The notes beneath the pieces are model-generated. The model made no database searches and was not told the origin of the DNA. It saw only the letters and a program-made list of their open reading frames with translations. DNA of 64,000 bases from Pseudomonadota bacterium (GTDB taxonomy: Bacteria; Pseudomonadota; Alphaproteobacteria; Rhodobacterales; Rhodobacteraceae). Below are positions 9,158-17,985 of this stretch, piece after piece (position 1 is the stretch's first letter; each line of letters starts with the position of its first letter). The stretch lies in contig JAIUPC010000012.1 in assembly GCA_020161655.1 (NCBI GenBank), forward strand, positions 531,740 to 595,739, given 5' to 3'. The position numbers and the translations under genes are program-made.

Positions 9158-12100
9158 TCAGCTGCACCCGCTCGTGCCGCCGCAGGTGTTGCACTTCATG
9201 CAGGTGCCGTTCCGGACCAGCGTGTAGTTGCCGCATTCGCCGCAGGCCTCGCCCTCGTAGCCCTGCATCTTGGCCTTGGTGCGGGCGTCCATCGTCACCG
9301 TGCCGGTGGCGAGCGCCGTGGCCCCGACCGCGAACGCCGCCTGTGCCGTCGCCGGCACCAGCGTGTTCAAGGCCGCAATCGGATCGCCCGAAAGCGCGAC
9401 CGCGCCGACACCGCCCTGCAGGACGATCAGTTCCTGCGGCAGGCGCTTGCGCATGTAGCCGGTCGAGGCGACCTGCTTCAGCACCTCTAGCGATTTCGAC
9501 GCTGCCCGGTCGCTCGGCTCGGCCACGTTGGTCTGGCGTTCGTCGGCACTTCCGAGGTCGTCGAACGAAGCCCCTTTCGGCACGACATGGGCAAGGTCGG
9601 TGCGATCAAGGTAGCTCACCGCCAGTTCGCGGAAGATGTAGTCGAGGATCGAGGTCGCCGACTTGATCGAGTCGTTGCCCTGCACCATGCCCGCAGGCTC
9701 GAATTTGGTGAAGGTGAAGGCATCGACGAATTCCTCAAGCGGAACACCGTATTGCAGGCCGACGCTCACCGCGATTGCGAAGTTGTTCATCATCGCCCGG
9801 AAGCCAGCGCCTTCCTTGTGCATGTCGATGAAGATCTCGCCGAGCGCGCCGTCCTTGTATTCGCCGGTGCGCAGGTAGACCTTGTGGCCGCCGACGATAG
9901 CCTTCTGGGTATAGCCCTTGCGCCGTTCGGGCAGCTTCTCGCGGTGGGAGCGGATGATCTCCTTGGCGATGACCTTCTCGACGATCTTCTCGGCCAGAAC
10001 CATGGCCTTTTCCTGGTTCGACCCCGAGGCGAGGATCTCTTCCGCCTCCTCGTCATCCTCGACCAGCGCCGCCGCCAGCGGTTGCGACAGCTTGGAGCCG
10101 TCGCGGTAGAGCGCGTTGGCCTTGATGCCAAGGCTCCAGCTCAGCTCGTAAGCCGCGAGGGTTTCCTCGATCGTGGCGTTGTTGGGCATGTTGATGGTCT
10201 TGGAGATGGCGCCCGAGATGAAGCTTTGGGCCGCCGCCATCATGGTGATGTGGCTTTCCACCGACAGGAACCGCTTGCCGGTCTTGCCGCAGGGGTTGGC
10301 GCAGTCGAAGACGGCGTAGTGCGCCGGCTTCAGGAAGGGCGCTCCTTCCAGCGTCATCGTCCCGCAGACATGGTCGTTGGCCGCGTCCACTTGCGCCTTG
10401 GTGAAGCCGAGGTGACGGAGGAGGTCGAAGGTCGGGTCGGCGAGCTTTTCCGCCGGGATACCAAGGGTTTCGCGGCAGAAGCTTTCACCCAGCGTCCACT
10501 GGTTGAAGACGAAGCGGATGTCGAAGGCCGAAGGCAGCGCCGCCTCGATCTTGTCGAGTTCCGCCTGGCCGAAACCGTGGCCGATCAGCGAGGTGTGGTT
10601 GATGCCGGGGCAGTTGCCCAAGCTGGCGTGGCCGACAGCATAGGCGATGATCTCTTCGATCTGCGCCGAACCGTAGCCGAGCGTGGCGAGCGCCGCCGGA
10701 ACCGAACGGTTGATGATCTTGAAGTAGCCGCCACCGGCCAGCTTCTTGAACTTCACCAGCGCGAAGTCCGGCTCGATCCCCGTCGTGTCGCAGTCCATCA
10801 CGAGACCGATGGTGCCGGTCGGCGCGATCACCGTGGACTGGGCATTGCGGTAGCCGTGCTTTTCACCCAAGGCCAGCGCCTCGTCCCAGGCGGATTTCGC
10901 AAGGGCGACAAGGGATTGGTCGGGGCAGTTCACCTGATCGAGCGGCACCGGCTTCACGTCCAGCGCCTCGTAACCCTCGCTGCGGCCATAGGCAGCGTTG
11001 CGGTGGTTGCGGATGACGCGGAGCATGTGGCCGGCGTTCTTGGCATAGCCGGGGAACGGCCCCAGTTCCGATGCCATCTCGGCCGAGGTCGCATAGCTGA
11101 CGCCGGTCATGATCGCGGTCAGCGCGCCGCAAAGGGCGCGGCCCTCGTCGCTGTCGTAGCCAAGGCCCATGTTCATCAGAAGGCCGCCGATATTGGCGTA
11201 GCCAAGGCCGAGGGTGCGGAAGTCATAGGACCGCTGGGCGATTTCCTTCGACGGGAACTGCGCCATCAGGACCGAGATTTCCAGCGTCACGGTCCAGAGC
11301 CTCGTGGCGTGGACATAGCCTTCGGCGTCGAACTTGCCGTCCTTGTAGAGCGTCAGAAGGTTCATCGACGCAAGGTTGCAGGCGGTGTCGTCAAGGAACA
11401 TGTATTCCGAGCAGGGGTTGGAGCCCCGGATCGCCCCATCCTCGGGGCAGGTGTGCCAGGCGTTCACCGTGTCATGGAACTGGATGCCGGGATCGGCGCA
11501 GGCCCAGGCAGCGTGGCCGACCTGTGCCCAGAGGTCGCGGGCCTTGATGGTCTTGGCGATCTTGCCGTCTGTGCGGCGGATCAGCTCCCAGTCGGCATCG
11601 TCCTTGACGGCCTTCAGGAAGGCATCGGTGACGCGGACCGAGTTGTTGGAGTTCTGGCCGGAGACGGAGGCATAGGCTTCCGAATCCCAGTCGGTGTCAT
11701 AGGTCGGGAATTCGATCGAGGCGTAGCCCTGCTTGGCATAGTCGAGCACGCGCTTGACGTAGGTTTCCGGGATCGCCGCCTTCTTGGCGCCGCGGATCGC
11801 GGCCTTGAGCGCCACGTTCTTCACCGGATCGACGGCATCTTCCGAAGACCCGTCCCAGGCGCGGATCGCCGCGAAAATCTCGTTGAGCTGCCGCTCATGC
11901 ATCTTCGAGCCGGCGACGAGGCTGGCGACCTTCTGTTCCTCGATGACCTTCCAGTTGATGAAGGCCTCGATATCGGGGTGATCCATGTCGCAGATCACCA
12001 TCTTGGCCGCGCGGCGCGTGGTGCCGCCCGACTTGATGGCACCCGCCGCGCGGTCGCCGATCTTCAGGAACCCCATCAGGCCAGAGGATTTGCCGCCGCC

Positions 12101-12838
12101 TGACAGTTTCTCGCCCTCGCCGCGAAGCGAGGAGAAGTTGGTGCCGGTGCCGGAACCGTATTTGAAAAGCCGCGCCTCGCGGACCCAGAGGTCCATGATG
12201 CCGCCTTCGTTCACGAGGTCGTCGGAGACGGACTGGATGAAGCAGGCATGGGGCTGCGGATGTTCGTAGGCGCTTTCGGACTTCACCAGCTTGCCGGTGA
12301 CGTGATCGACGTAGAAGTGCCCCTGCGCCGGGCCGTCGACACCGTAGGCCCAGTGCAGGCCAGTGTTGAACCACTGCGGCGAGTTCGGCGCGGCCATCTG
12401 TTCGGCCAGCATGAAGCGCATCTCGTCATAATAGGCCTGCGCATCGGCCTCGGTGGAGAAGTAGCCGCCCTTCCAGCCCCAATAGGCCCATGCCCCGGCG
12501 AGGCGGTCGAAGACCTGCTTGGCCGAGGTTTCGCCGGTGTAGCGGTCGGCGGCCGGAAGAGCCTCCAGCGCCTTTTCATCGGGGACGGAGCGCCAGAGGA
12601 ATTCCGGCACGCCCTTTTCCTTGACGGCTTTCAGCCGCGCCGGAACGCCCGCCTTGCGGAAATACTTCTGGGCGAGGACGTCGGAGGCCACCTGGCTCCA
12701 GCTCTCCGGAACCTCGACCGCCTCGATGCGGAAGACGATCTTGCCATCCGGGTTGCGGATTTCCGAGGTGGTCGTCGAAAAGACGATCCCTGCATAGGCA
12801 TCCTGACCAGATTGCGTGAATTTCCGTTCGATCTTCAT
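9158..12838 (-). CDS. nrdJ: Vitamin B12-dependent (class II) ribonucleoside-diphosphate reductase
   Basis: Adenosylcobalamin-dependent enzyme that makes deoxyribonucleotides with or without oxygen; 1226 residues from the ATG at 12838 ([15 protein letters not shown]), with AGGATGGGG just upstream. The frame could extend to 12928, but that part is unlike the family. Diagnostic sites are HACFIQSV (first redox cysteine), [11 protein letters not shown] near residue 474, and [16 protein letters not shown]. The C terminus has a Cys-rich tail with [14 protein letters not shown] and a final GCS. A candidate NrdR box lies 170 bp upstream. No B12 riboswitch signature was seen in the leader. Confidence 0.97.
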   Translation of the reverse strand: MKIERKFTQSGQDAYAGIVFSTTTSEIRNPDGKIVFRIEAVEVPESWSQVASDVLAQKYFRKAGVPARLKAVKEKGVPEFLWRSVPDEKALEALPAADRYTGETSAKQVFDRLAGAWAYWGWKGGYFSTEADAQAYYDEMRFMLAEQMAAPNSPQWFNTGLHWAYGVDGPAQGHFYVDHVTGKLVKSESAYEHPQPHACFIQSVSDDLVNEGGIMDLWVREARLFKYGSGTGTNFSSLRGEGEKLSGGGKSSGLMGFLKIGDRAAGAIKSGGTTRRAAKMVICDMDHPDIEAFINWKVIEEQKVASLVAGSKMHERQLNEIFAAIRAWDGSSEDAVDPVKNVALKAAIRGAKKAAIPETYVKRVLDYAKQGYASIEFPTYDTDWDSEAYASVSGQNSNNSVRVTDAFLKAVKDDADWELIRRTDGKIAKTIKARDLWAQVGHAAWACADPGIQFHDTVNAWHTCPEDGAIRGSNPCSEYMFLDDTACNLASMNLLTLYKDGKFDAEGYVHATRLWTVTLEISVLMAQFPSKEIAQRSYDFRTLGLGYANIGGLLMNMGLGYDSDEGRALCGALTAIMTGVSYATSAEMASELGPFPGYAKNAGHMLRVIRNHRNAAYGRSEGYEALDVKPVPLDQVNCPDQSLVALAKSAWDEALALGEKHGYRNAQSTVIAPTGTIGLVMDCDTTGIEPDFALVKFKKLAGGGYFKIINRSVPAALATLGYGSAQIEEIIAYAVGHASLGNCPGINHTSLIGHGFGQAELDKIEAALPSAFDIRFVFNQWTLGESFCRETLGIPAEKLADPTFDLLRHLGFTKAQVDAANDHVCGTMTLEGAPFLKPAHYAVFDCANPCGKTGKRFLSVESHITMMAAAQSFISGAISKTINMPNNATIEETLAAYELSWSLGIKANALYRDGSKLSQPLAAALVEDDEEAEEILASGSNQEKAMVLAEKIVEKVIAKEIIRSHREKLPERRKGYTQKAIVGGHKVYLRTGEYKDGALGEIFIDMHKEGAGFRAMMNNFAIAVSVGLQYGVPLEEFVDAFTFTKFEPAGMVQGNDSIKSATSILDYIFRELAVSYLDRTDLAHVVPKGASFDDLGSADERQTNVAEPSDRAASKSLEVLKQVASTGYMRKRLPQELIVLQGGVGAVALSGDPIAALNTLVPATAQAAFAVGATALATGTVTMDARTKAKMQGYEGEACGECGNYTLVRNGTCMKCNTCGGTSGCS

Positions 12839-13314
12839 CTGCCCCATCCTTTTGCTGTGCCGCGCGCCCTTCGCGGGGCGTCTTGCGGCTATGGCGCCAG
12901 CGGGGCAGCAGCGGGCGCACGTCATCACATCGCGGCGGATGCGCCCGCCGCGTCACGGCCGCTGATTGACGCGGCCTGTGTATGTGATTGTGTCCCCGTC
13001 GAACCGGCCACTAGATATTGTGGCTTCTCCGTCAGCCCATACAAACTGACGTATGTTCACGGGAGAGGTCAACAGATTTTTGAGGTTTTGCACAGGAGAT
13101 TTCGGTTGACCGCCCCGAAGGGTTGCGCATGGGGCACAGGGCCTTTGATTCAGCCTCTGCGGCGGTCGATTGCCGCCAATGCAGGAAGTCGTTTGGGCAG
13201 GGCAGTTTGGCGGATTTTCTTGAGCGGGAACTTGAATTTATCACCGGGCGCACACCGGAACGCGATAGCCCGCAAACCGCAAAGGCGGTTTGGTGTGACC
13301 CAAGGATGGGAAAC
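12839..13314. other. 476-bp intergenic region upstream of nrdJ
   Basis: Contains the nrdJ Shine-Dalgarno and a NrdR-like palindrome at 13008–13023, with a second half-site (ATTGTGT) at 12987–12993. Nothing else is convincing: short open frames on both strands lack family resemblance and some run into the tRNA-Pro gene. G+C dips around 12980–13110 as expected for a promoter region. Confidence 0.5.
13008..13023 (-). promoter_or_regulatory. NrdR-like box upstream of nrdJ
   Basis: The 16-base palindrome reads CCACAATATCTAGTGG on the nrdJ strand and fits the NrdR consensus (ACAC-W-ATAT-n-T-W-GTGT type) except at the outermost positions. A degenerate partner whose right half ATTGTGT aligns 30 bp away (12987–12993) suits the paired-box arrangement usual for NrdR. 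NrdR, a repressor of ribonucleotide reductase genes, is not itself in this window. Confidence 0.65.
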
Positions 13315-13391
13315 TGGTCGGGGCGAGAAGATTCGAACTTCCGACCTACGGTACCCAAAACCGTCGCGCTACCAGGCTGCGCTACGCCCCG
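13315..13391 (-). tRNA. tRNA-Pro (anticodon UGG)
   Basis: 77-base cloverleaf with acceptor arms CGGGGCG and CGCCCCG, D-arm GTAGCGCAGCCTGGTAGC, an anticodon arm with ACGGT/ACCGT stems and loop TTTGGGT (anticodon TGG), and a T-loop TTCGAATC. The CCA end is encoded (complement at 13315–13317). It is transcribed in the same direction as the genes at 13433–15152 and as nrdJ. Confidence 0.97.
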
Positions 13392-13432
13392 ACGCGGTTG
13401 TCTCTAGCGGGTGTCGCGGCGCAGGAAAAGCC

Positions 13433-13909
13433 CTAAGGTTGCCCACAGGGCCAGACAGCACCCTCCTGCGCGATCCGGGGATGGCGCATCTCTGCCCCCT
13501 CGCCCAGACCCAGGCGCGCCGCGAGCCCGCCCTTGATCTCTAGCACCATGAGGGTTTCCGGCGGGCCGGGAATCGGCGTCAGGTCGCCGGGAACCGCCCC
13601 GGCATGGACCCCGTTCACCCGGCCGTCGGCGCCGATGAACACCATGTCGAGCGGTATGAGCGTGTTCTTCATCCAGAACGACACCGACTGCGGGCGGTCG
13701 TAGATGAAGAGCATCCCGGCGCTTGCCGAAAGCGACTCGCGAAACATCAGCCCCTGTGCGCGCTCGGCGTTGTCGTCGGCGATCTCGACCGCGAATCGGA
13801 CGCCCCCCCCCGACCAGCGGAACTCTGCCTGATCTTCGGTGCATGCCGCCGCCGCCGGCCCGGCCAGCAACATCGACAGGACGAGCCCATGAAGCAACCG
13901 GCGGCTCAC
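13433..13909 (-). CDS. DUF192 family secreted protein
   Basis: 158 residues with an N-terminal signal peptide (about 1–21, ending PAAAA before CTED). The DUF192 core is recognisable: FAVEIADDNAERAQGLMFRE, GMLFIYDRP, SFWMKNTLIPLDMVFIGADG and a C-terminal VLEIKGG. The family is widespread in bacteria and archaea, is usually exported, and has no established activity. The start overlaps the stop of the upstream cold-shock gene by four bases (ATGA), so the two are an operon with translational coupling. The next feature downstream is tRNA-Pro. Confidence 0.9.
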   Translation of the reverse strand: MSRRLLHGLVLSMLLAGPAAAACTEDQAEFRWSGGGVRFAVEIADDNAERAQGLMFRESLSASAGMLFIYDRPQSVSFWMKNTLIPLDMVFIGADGRVNGVHAGAVPGDLTPIPGPPETLMVLEIKGGLAARLGLGEGAEMRHPRIAQEGAVWPCGQP

Positions 13910-14439
13910 TTATGTTCCCGGTGTGCCGCATCCCAGGACGCAACCTGCGCCGCCATGCGGCCACGTTTTCCCTCGATCACCCTGAGGCAGACCGCCTCGC
14001 CGGGCTGAAGGTCGGCGAAGCCAGACCGGCGCAAGACCTCGATATGGATGAAGATGTCCTCGGGCCGACCGTAGGCATTGGCAAAGCCAAAGCCCTTGAC
14101 CTTGTCGAACCACTTCACCCGCGCCGGCTCCAGCGGCAGTGCGGCGATCGTGGCGGCATCGCTGTCGCCGAGATCCTCGATCGGGGCGATGTCTTCCATC
14201 TCGGGCGGCAGTATCTCAAGGACCTCGACCGCCTGCGCGCCGCGCTGGGTCTGCTGCACGATCACCCGGATGCGCGCATTATCCGCCACGGAGCCTTGTC
14301 CGAAGTTCCGCAAGACATTGGCGTGAAGAAGAATATCCCCGCCGCCCTGCTCGGCGACGATGAACCCGAAGCCTTTGGCCGGGTCGAACCATTTCACGCG
14401 CCCAATGAGTTCGTGCTGGTTCGGTTGTTGTTCTGTCAT
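13906..14439 (-). CDS. Protein with two cold-shock domains
   Basis: 177 residues from the ATG at 14439; the open frame continues upstream to 14574 but without a recognisable domain or RBS. Two CspA-type OB folds occur at about 11–76 (GRVKWFDPAKGFGFIVAEQ, then DILLHANVL) and about 108–170 (ARVKWFDKVKGFGFANAYG, then DIFIHIEVL). Each has the RNP1 (KGFGF) and RNP2 motifs for single-stranded nucleic-acid binding. An acidic linker joins them. Double-CSD proteins of this type are common in Rhodobacterales, and an RNA-chaperone role is inferred from the domains. Confidence 0.93.
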   Translation of the reverse strand: MTEQQPNQHELIGRVKWFDPAKGFGFIVAEQGGGDILLHANVLRNFGQGSVADNARIRVIVQQTQRGAQAVEVLEILPPEMEDIAPIEDLGDSDAATIAALPLEPARVKWFDKVKGFGFANAYGRPEDIFIHIEVLRRSGFADLQPGEAVCLRVIEGKRGRMAAQVASWDAAHREHK

Positions 14440-14546
14440 AGTCACGTATTCCCATCCGCACAGCCGGCCATCAAGACCGAGGGCATGAACGGTTGCATCC
14501 TTGATCGGGTTGCAGCCGCTTAAACCACACCCGATTGAACTCATAC

Positions 14547-15152
14547 TCAGGGGTACAGGCGCGTCACGGTCCACTCATCGTCAACCGTTTCTCGCCGCCA
14601 CTGGAACCTGTCGTGCAGCCGGAATGCCCCATCTGCCCAGAACTCGATTTCCACTGGTCTCAACCTTATTCCTCCCCAGAAGGAAGGACGTCTAGGCGCC
14701 GAACCCTGCGCCGCAGTAACCTTCGCAACATCGGCAAGCAGCTTTGCGCGCGACGTCAACGGTTCAGATTGACGCGACGCCCAAGCCCCGAGTCTGCTCT
14801 GAAGGGAACGCGACGAGAAGTAGGCGTCGGCCTGGCTTCCGTCTTCCCTACTCGTCACACCACGCACACGGATCTGCCGTCGAAGACTCTTCCAGTGTAC
14901 CACGAAGGCAGCCACACCCGCTGCCTCAATCTCACGCGCCTTCACCGATCCGTAATTGGTGTAAAAGAGAAACGCATCATCCTCAATCTCTTTCAACAGA
15001 ACCATCCGGGCATTCGGCATGCCCTTTTGGTCAGTTGTCGCAAGGGCAATGGCGTTGGGGTCGTTGATCTCGGTCTTTTCAGCTTCCGCAAGCCAGGCGC
15101 GCGCGATGGCAAAGGGGTCTGCGCCCGCAAAAATCCCGCTCCGTTCAAGCAT
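14547..15152 (-). CDS. pdxH: Pyridoxamine/pyridoxine 5'-phosphate oxidase
   Basis: FMN enzyme for the last step of pyridoxal phosphate synthesis and salvage, 201 residues. Family marks: [60 protein letters not shown] and the C-terminal [10 protein letters not shown]...VTRLYP. Codon use is less GC-biased than its neighbours (for example nt 14941–15000 is about 40% G+C), which may mean a foreign or relaxed history. It is divergent from fabI and followed by the double cold-shock gene. Confidence 0.95.
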   Translation of the reverse strand: MLERSGIFAGADPFAIARAWLAEAEKTEINDPNAIALATTDQKGMPNARMVLLKEIEDDAFLFYTNYGSVKAREIEAAGVAAFVVHWKSLRRQIRVRGVTSREDGSQADAYFSSRSLQSRLGAWASRQSEPLTSRAKLLADVAKVTAAQGSAPRRPSFWGGIRLRPVEIEFWADGAFRLHDRFQWRRETVDDEWTVTRLYP

Positions 15153-15328
15153 TTCCGTCTTCTCCCTCCGCGCGCGTCGATTGAAGGTCTACCCCCCAAC
15201 TCGCGCCACGGTTACTCCCCGTCCGGCCCCTTGACAACGGCAGGGGCCGCGATCCGGTCCACTTGATGCCATCAGGAACTTCGCCTAATGCTTCGGCAAT
15301 TGATACGAAAGCACAGGCGGGGACAGAT

Positions 15329-16159
15329 ATGGCAACCAAATTAATGGCGGGCAAGCGCGGCCTCATCATGGGGCTCGCGAATGACAAGTCGATCGCCTGG
15401 GGGATTGCCAAGGCGCTGGCCGATCAGGGGGCGGAGATTGCGCTCTCCTACCAGGGCGAGGCGCTGAAGAAGCGGGTGGAGCCTTTGGCCGCAGAAATCG
15501 GTGCGACCGAGATCGTCGAATGCGATGTGGCGAGCGCGGAGTCGCTCGACGAGCTTTTCGCCCATCTGAAGAAGGTCTGGGGCAAGCTTGACTTCCTCGT
15601 CCATGCCATTGGTTTTTCGGACAAAAACGAACTTCGCGGGCGCTATGTCGAAACCTCGCTGGCGAACTTCCGCATGACGATGGACATCTCCGTCTACTCC
15701 TTCACCGCGGTTTGCCAGCGCGCGGCGGGGATGATGCCGGATGGCGGCTCGCTTCTGACGCTGACCTATTACGGCGCCGAAAGGGTCATGCCGCATTACA
15801 ACGTCATGGGCGTGGCCAAGGCCGCGCTTGAAGCTTCGGTGCGCTACATCGCCGAAGACCTCGGCAAGGACGGCATCCGCTGCAACGCCATCTCCGCCGG
15901 CCCGATCAAGACGCTCGCCGCCTCGGGCATCGGCGATTTCCGCTACATCCTGAAGTGGAACGAGCTGAATTCACCGCTCCGCCGCAACGTGAGCCAGAGC
16001 GACGTCGGCAAATCCGCGCTCTATCTTCTGTCCGACCTCGGCTCGGGCGTGACGGGTGAGGTTCACCACGTCGATTGCGGCTATCATATCGTCGGCATGA
16101 AGGCCGTCGACGCGCCGGACATCGACGCGGTGACGGGGCGCAACGGCAAGGAAAGCTGA
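15329..16159 (+). CDS. fabI: Enoyl-[acyl-carrier-protein] reductase (NADH)
   Basis: Last reduction of each fatty-acid elongation cycle. 276 residues from the ATG at 15329 ([15 protein letters not shown]); the upstream open part to 15263 is not family-like. The FabI active site is visible as YNVMGVAK (Tyr-x6-Lys), with the nucleotide loop [13 protein letters not shown] near the N terminus and [15 protein letters not shown] before the active site. The gpt start follows the stop by one base, so they are probably co-transcribed. Confidence 0.95.
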   Translation: MATKLMAGKRGLIMGLANDKSIAWGIAKALADQGAEIALSYQGEALKKRVEPLAAEIGATEIVECDVASAESLDELFAHLKKVWGKLDFLVHAIGFSDKNELRGRYVETSLANFRMTMDISVYSFTAVCQRAAGMMPDGGSLLTLTYYGAERVMPHYNVMGVAKAALEASVRYIAEDLGKDGIRCNAISAGPIKTLAASGIGDFRYILKWNELNSPLRRNVSQSDVGKSALYLLSDLGSGVTGEVHHVDCGYHIVGMKAVDAPDIDAVTGRNGKES

Positions 16160-16160
16160 A

Positions 16161-16664
16161 ATGAACGATAGGCTGCCCCACGAGAAGGGGTTTCACGTCT
16201 CCTGGGACCAGATTCACCGCGACAGCCGGGCGCTGGCCTGGCGGCTTGACGGGCGCGGCCCGGAAGACGGCGCCTGGCGCGCTATCGTCGCAATCACCCG
16301 GGGCGGCCTCGTCCCGGCGATGATCGTCAGCCGCGAGCTTGACGTCCGGGTGATCGACACGATCAGCGTGAAAAGCTACGCGCATCAGAACCGCAGCGAA
16401 GCCAGGGTCACGAAAAGCCCGCAGGCCGAGCTGATGGGCGATGGCGAGGGCATCCTTGTCATCGACGACCTCGTCGATACCGGCAAGACGCTGGAACTGG
16501 TGCGGAAGCTCTATCCGAAGGCGCATTTCGCCACGGTCTATGCCAAGCCCTCGGGTCGGCCGATGGTCGATACCTATATCACCGAGGTCAGCCAGGACAC
16601 CTGGATCTTCTTCCCCTGGGACATGGCGCTGCAATATGTCCAGCCGTTCCGGGGCGCGGACTGA
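16161..16664 (+). CDS. gpt: Xanthine-guanine phosphoribosyltransferase
   Basis: Purine salvage enzyme that joins xanthine or guanine to PRPP; 167 residues. The PRPP-binding motif [14 protein letters not shown] sits near residue 97, with [15 protein letters not shown] and [10 protein letters not shown] typical of Gpt. The C terminus [14 protein letters not shown] closes the purine pocket in this family. It follows fabI directly and precedes an aminotransferase by 65 bp. Confidence 0.95.
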   Translation: MNDRLPHEKGFHVSWDQIHRDSRALAWRLDGRGPEDGAWRAIVAITRGGLVPAMIVSRELDVRVIDTISVKSYAHQNRSEARVTKSPQAELMGDGEGILVIDDLVDTGKTLELVRKLYPKAHFATVYAKPSGRPMVDTYITEVSQDTWIFFPWDMALQYVQPFRGAD

Positions 16665-16729
16665 GGCGCTGACTTGCGCCCCCGGCGCCCGGCGCTACAG
16701 TCGCGCCGACCAGACCCGGGAGACACGAC

Positions 16730-17908
16730 ATGACCCTGCCGCTGACGCCTTCCATGGCCGCGACCGAAGCCCCCCCCGTGATGGAGGCGCGGCGCTGGCT
16801 CGATGGCGTCGTGTTTCCGCCGGAGCGCCCCCTCATCAACGTCAGCCAGGCCGCACCGATGGAGGTGCCGCCACTGGCGCTCAGGGAAGCGCTGGCCGAA
16901 GCCGCGCTGAACGACCCTGCCGCCCACCTTTACGGCCCGGTCCTTGGCCTGCCCGCCCTCAGGGCCGAGATCGCATCGCAATGGTCCGGCATCTATGGCG
17001 GCGAGATCGGGGCCGGTGAGGTTGCGATCACCCAAGGGTGCAACCAGGCCTTCTGCGCGATAATGTCCACGATGGCCGCAGCGGGGGATGAGGTGATCCT
17101 GCCAACCCCATGGTATTTCAACCACAAAATGTGGTTCGACATGCAGGGCATCACGACCGTGCCCCTGACCACGGGCGCCGGGCTGATCCCCGATGCCGCT
17201 GCCGCCGAAGGCCTCATCACGCCCCGCACCAGGGCCATCGTCCTTGTCACCCCGAACAATCCGGGCGGGGTCGAATATTCTGCCGCAACCGTCCGCGCCT
17301 TCTATGAACTCGCTGAGCGGCGCGGCATCGCGCTGATCCTGGATGAGACCTACCGCGATTTCGACAGCCGCACCGGTGCGCCGCACGACCTTTTCGCCGA
17401 TCCCGACTGGCGCGGCACGCTTGTCCATCTCTATTCCTTCTCCAAGGCCTTCCGGCTGACCGGCCACCGGGTCGGCGCGATCATCGCTGATCAGGCGCGG
17501 CTGGCCGAGGTCGAGAAATTCCTCGACACCGTCGCCATCTGCCCCGGCCAGCTCGGCCAGATCGGCGCGCTCTGGGGGCTGAGAAACCTCGGCCAGTGGG
17601 TCGCCGGCGAGCGCGACGAAATCCTTGCCCGCCGCAGGGCACTGGAGGCCGGGTTCGCCAGCCTGCCCGGCTGGCGGCTGATGGGTTGCGGCGCCTTCTT
17701 CGCCTATGCCGAACATCCCTTCGACCTCACCTCCCCCGATCTTGCGAAACGGCTGGTGGCCGAAGCGGGCATCCTTCTTCTCCCCGGCACGATGTTCCGG
17801 CCCGACGACGACCCACGTGGTGCGCGCGAAGTCCGCATCGCCTTTGCCAACATCGGCGTCACCGGTATCGGGGAAATGATCGACCGGCTTGCTGCGTTTC
17901 GGGTCTGA
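16730..17908 (+). CDS. Class I/II pyridoxal-phosphate aminotransferase
   Basis: 392-residue fold-type I aminotransferase. Visible features: QGCNQAFCAIMSTMAAAGDEV (cofactor phosphate side), TPNNPGG, DETYRDF and the Schiff-base lysine in YSFSKAFRLTGHRVG. The ATG at 16730 is preceded by GGGAGACACG. The amino-acid substrate cannot be read from the sequence; this family includes aspartate-like and aromatic aminotransferases. The gene lies between gpt and ppiD, with no pathway context that fixes its role. Confidence 0.85.
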   Translation: MTLPLTPSMAATEAPPVMEARRWLDGVVFPPERPLINVSQAAPMEVPPLALREALAEAALNDPAAHLYGPVLGLPALRAEIASQWSGIYGGEIGAGEVAITQGCNQAFCAIMSTMAAAGDEVILPTPWYFNHKMWFDMQGITTVPLTTGAGLIPDAAAAEGLITPRTRAIVLVTPNNPGGVEYSAATVRAFYELAERRGIALILDETYRDFDSRTGAPHDLFADPDWRGTLVHLYSFSKAFRLTGHRVGAIIADQARLAEVEKFLDTVAICPGQLGQIGALWGLRNLGQWVAGERDEILARRRALEAGFASLPGWRLMGCGAFFAYAEHPFDLTSPDLAKRLVAEAGILLLPGTMFRPDDDPRGAREVRIAFANIGVTGIGEMIDRLAAFRV

Positions 17909-17985
17909 GCCGGCAAGCGGCCTTGCCCAGACCCTTCTCGTGACCTAAACACCCATAAACTCGGCCCCCCGGGAGGGAACCAGAC

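Noticed and set aside
9587-12103. 838-codon plus-strand open frame across nrdJ
   Set aside because: Antisense shadow of a well conserved enzyme; composition only, no motif.
12839-13314. Cobalamin riboswitch upstream of the B12-dependent reductase
   Set aside because: No B12-box core or matching helix order was found on either strand by eye.
13123-13407. Plus-strand open frame of about 94 codons before the DUF192 gene
   Set aside because: Its C-terminal half is the tRNA-Pro gene read on the wrong strand (the EDSNFRP-type string seen in many tRNA misannotations).
15231-15260. TTGACA as –35 of a fabI promoter
   Set aside because: No acceptable –10 at 16–18 bp spacing; it reads CCGGTC.
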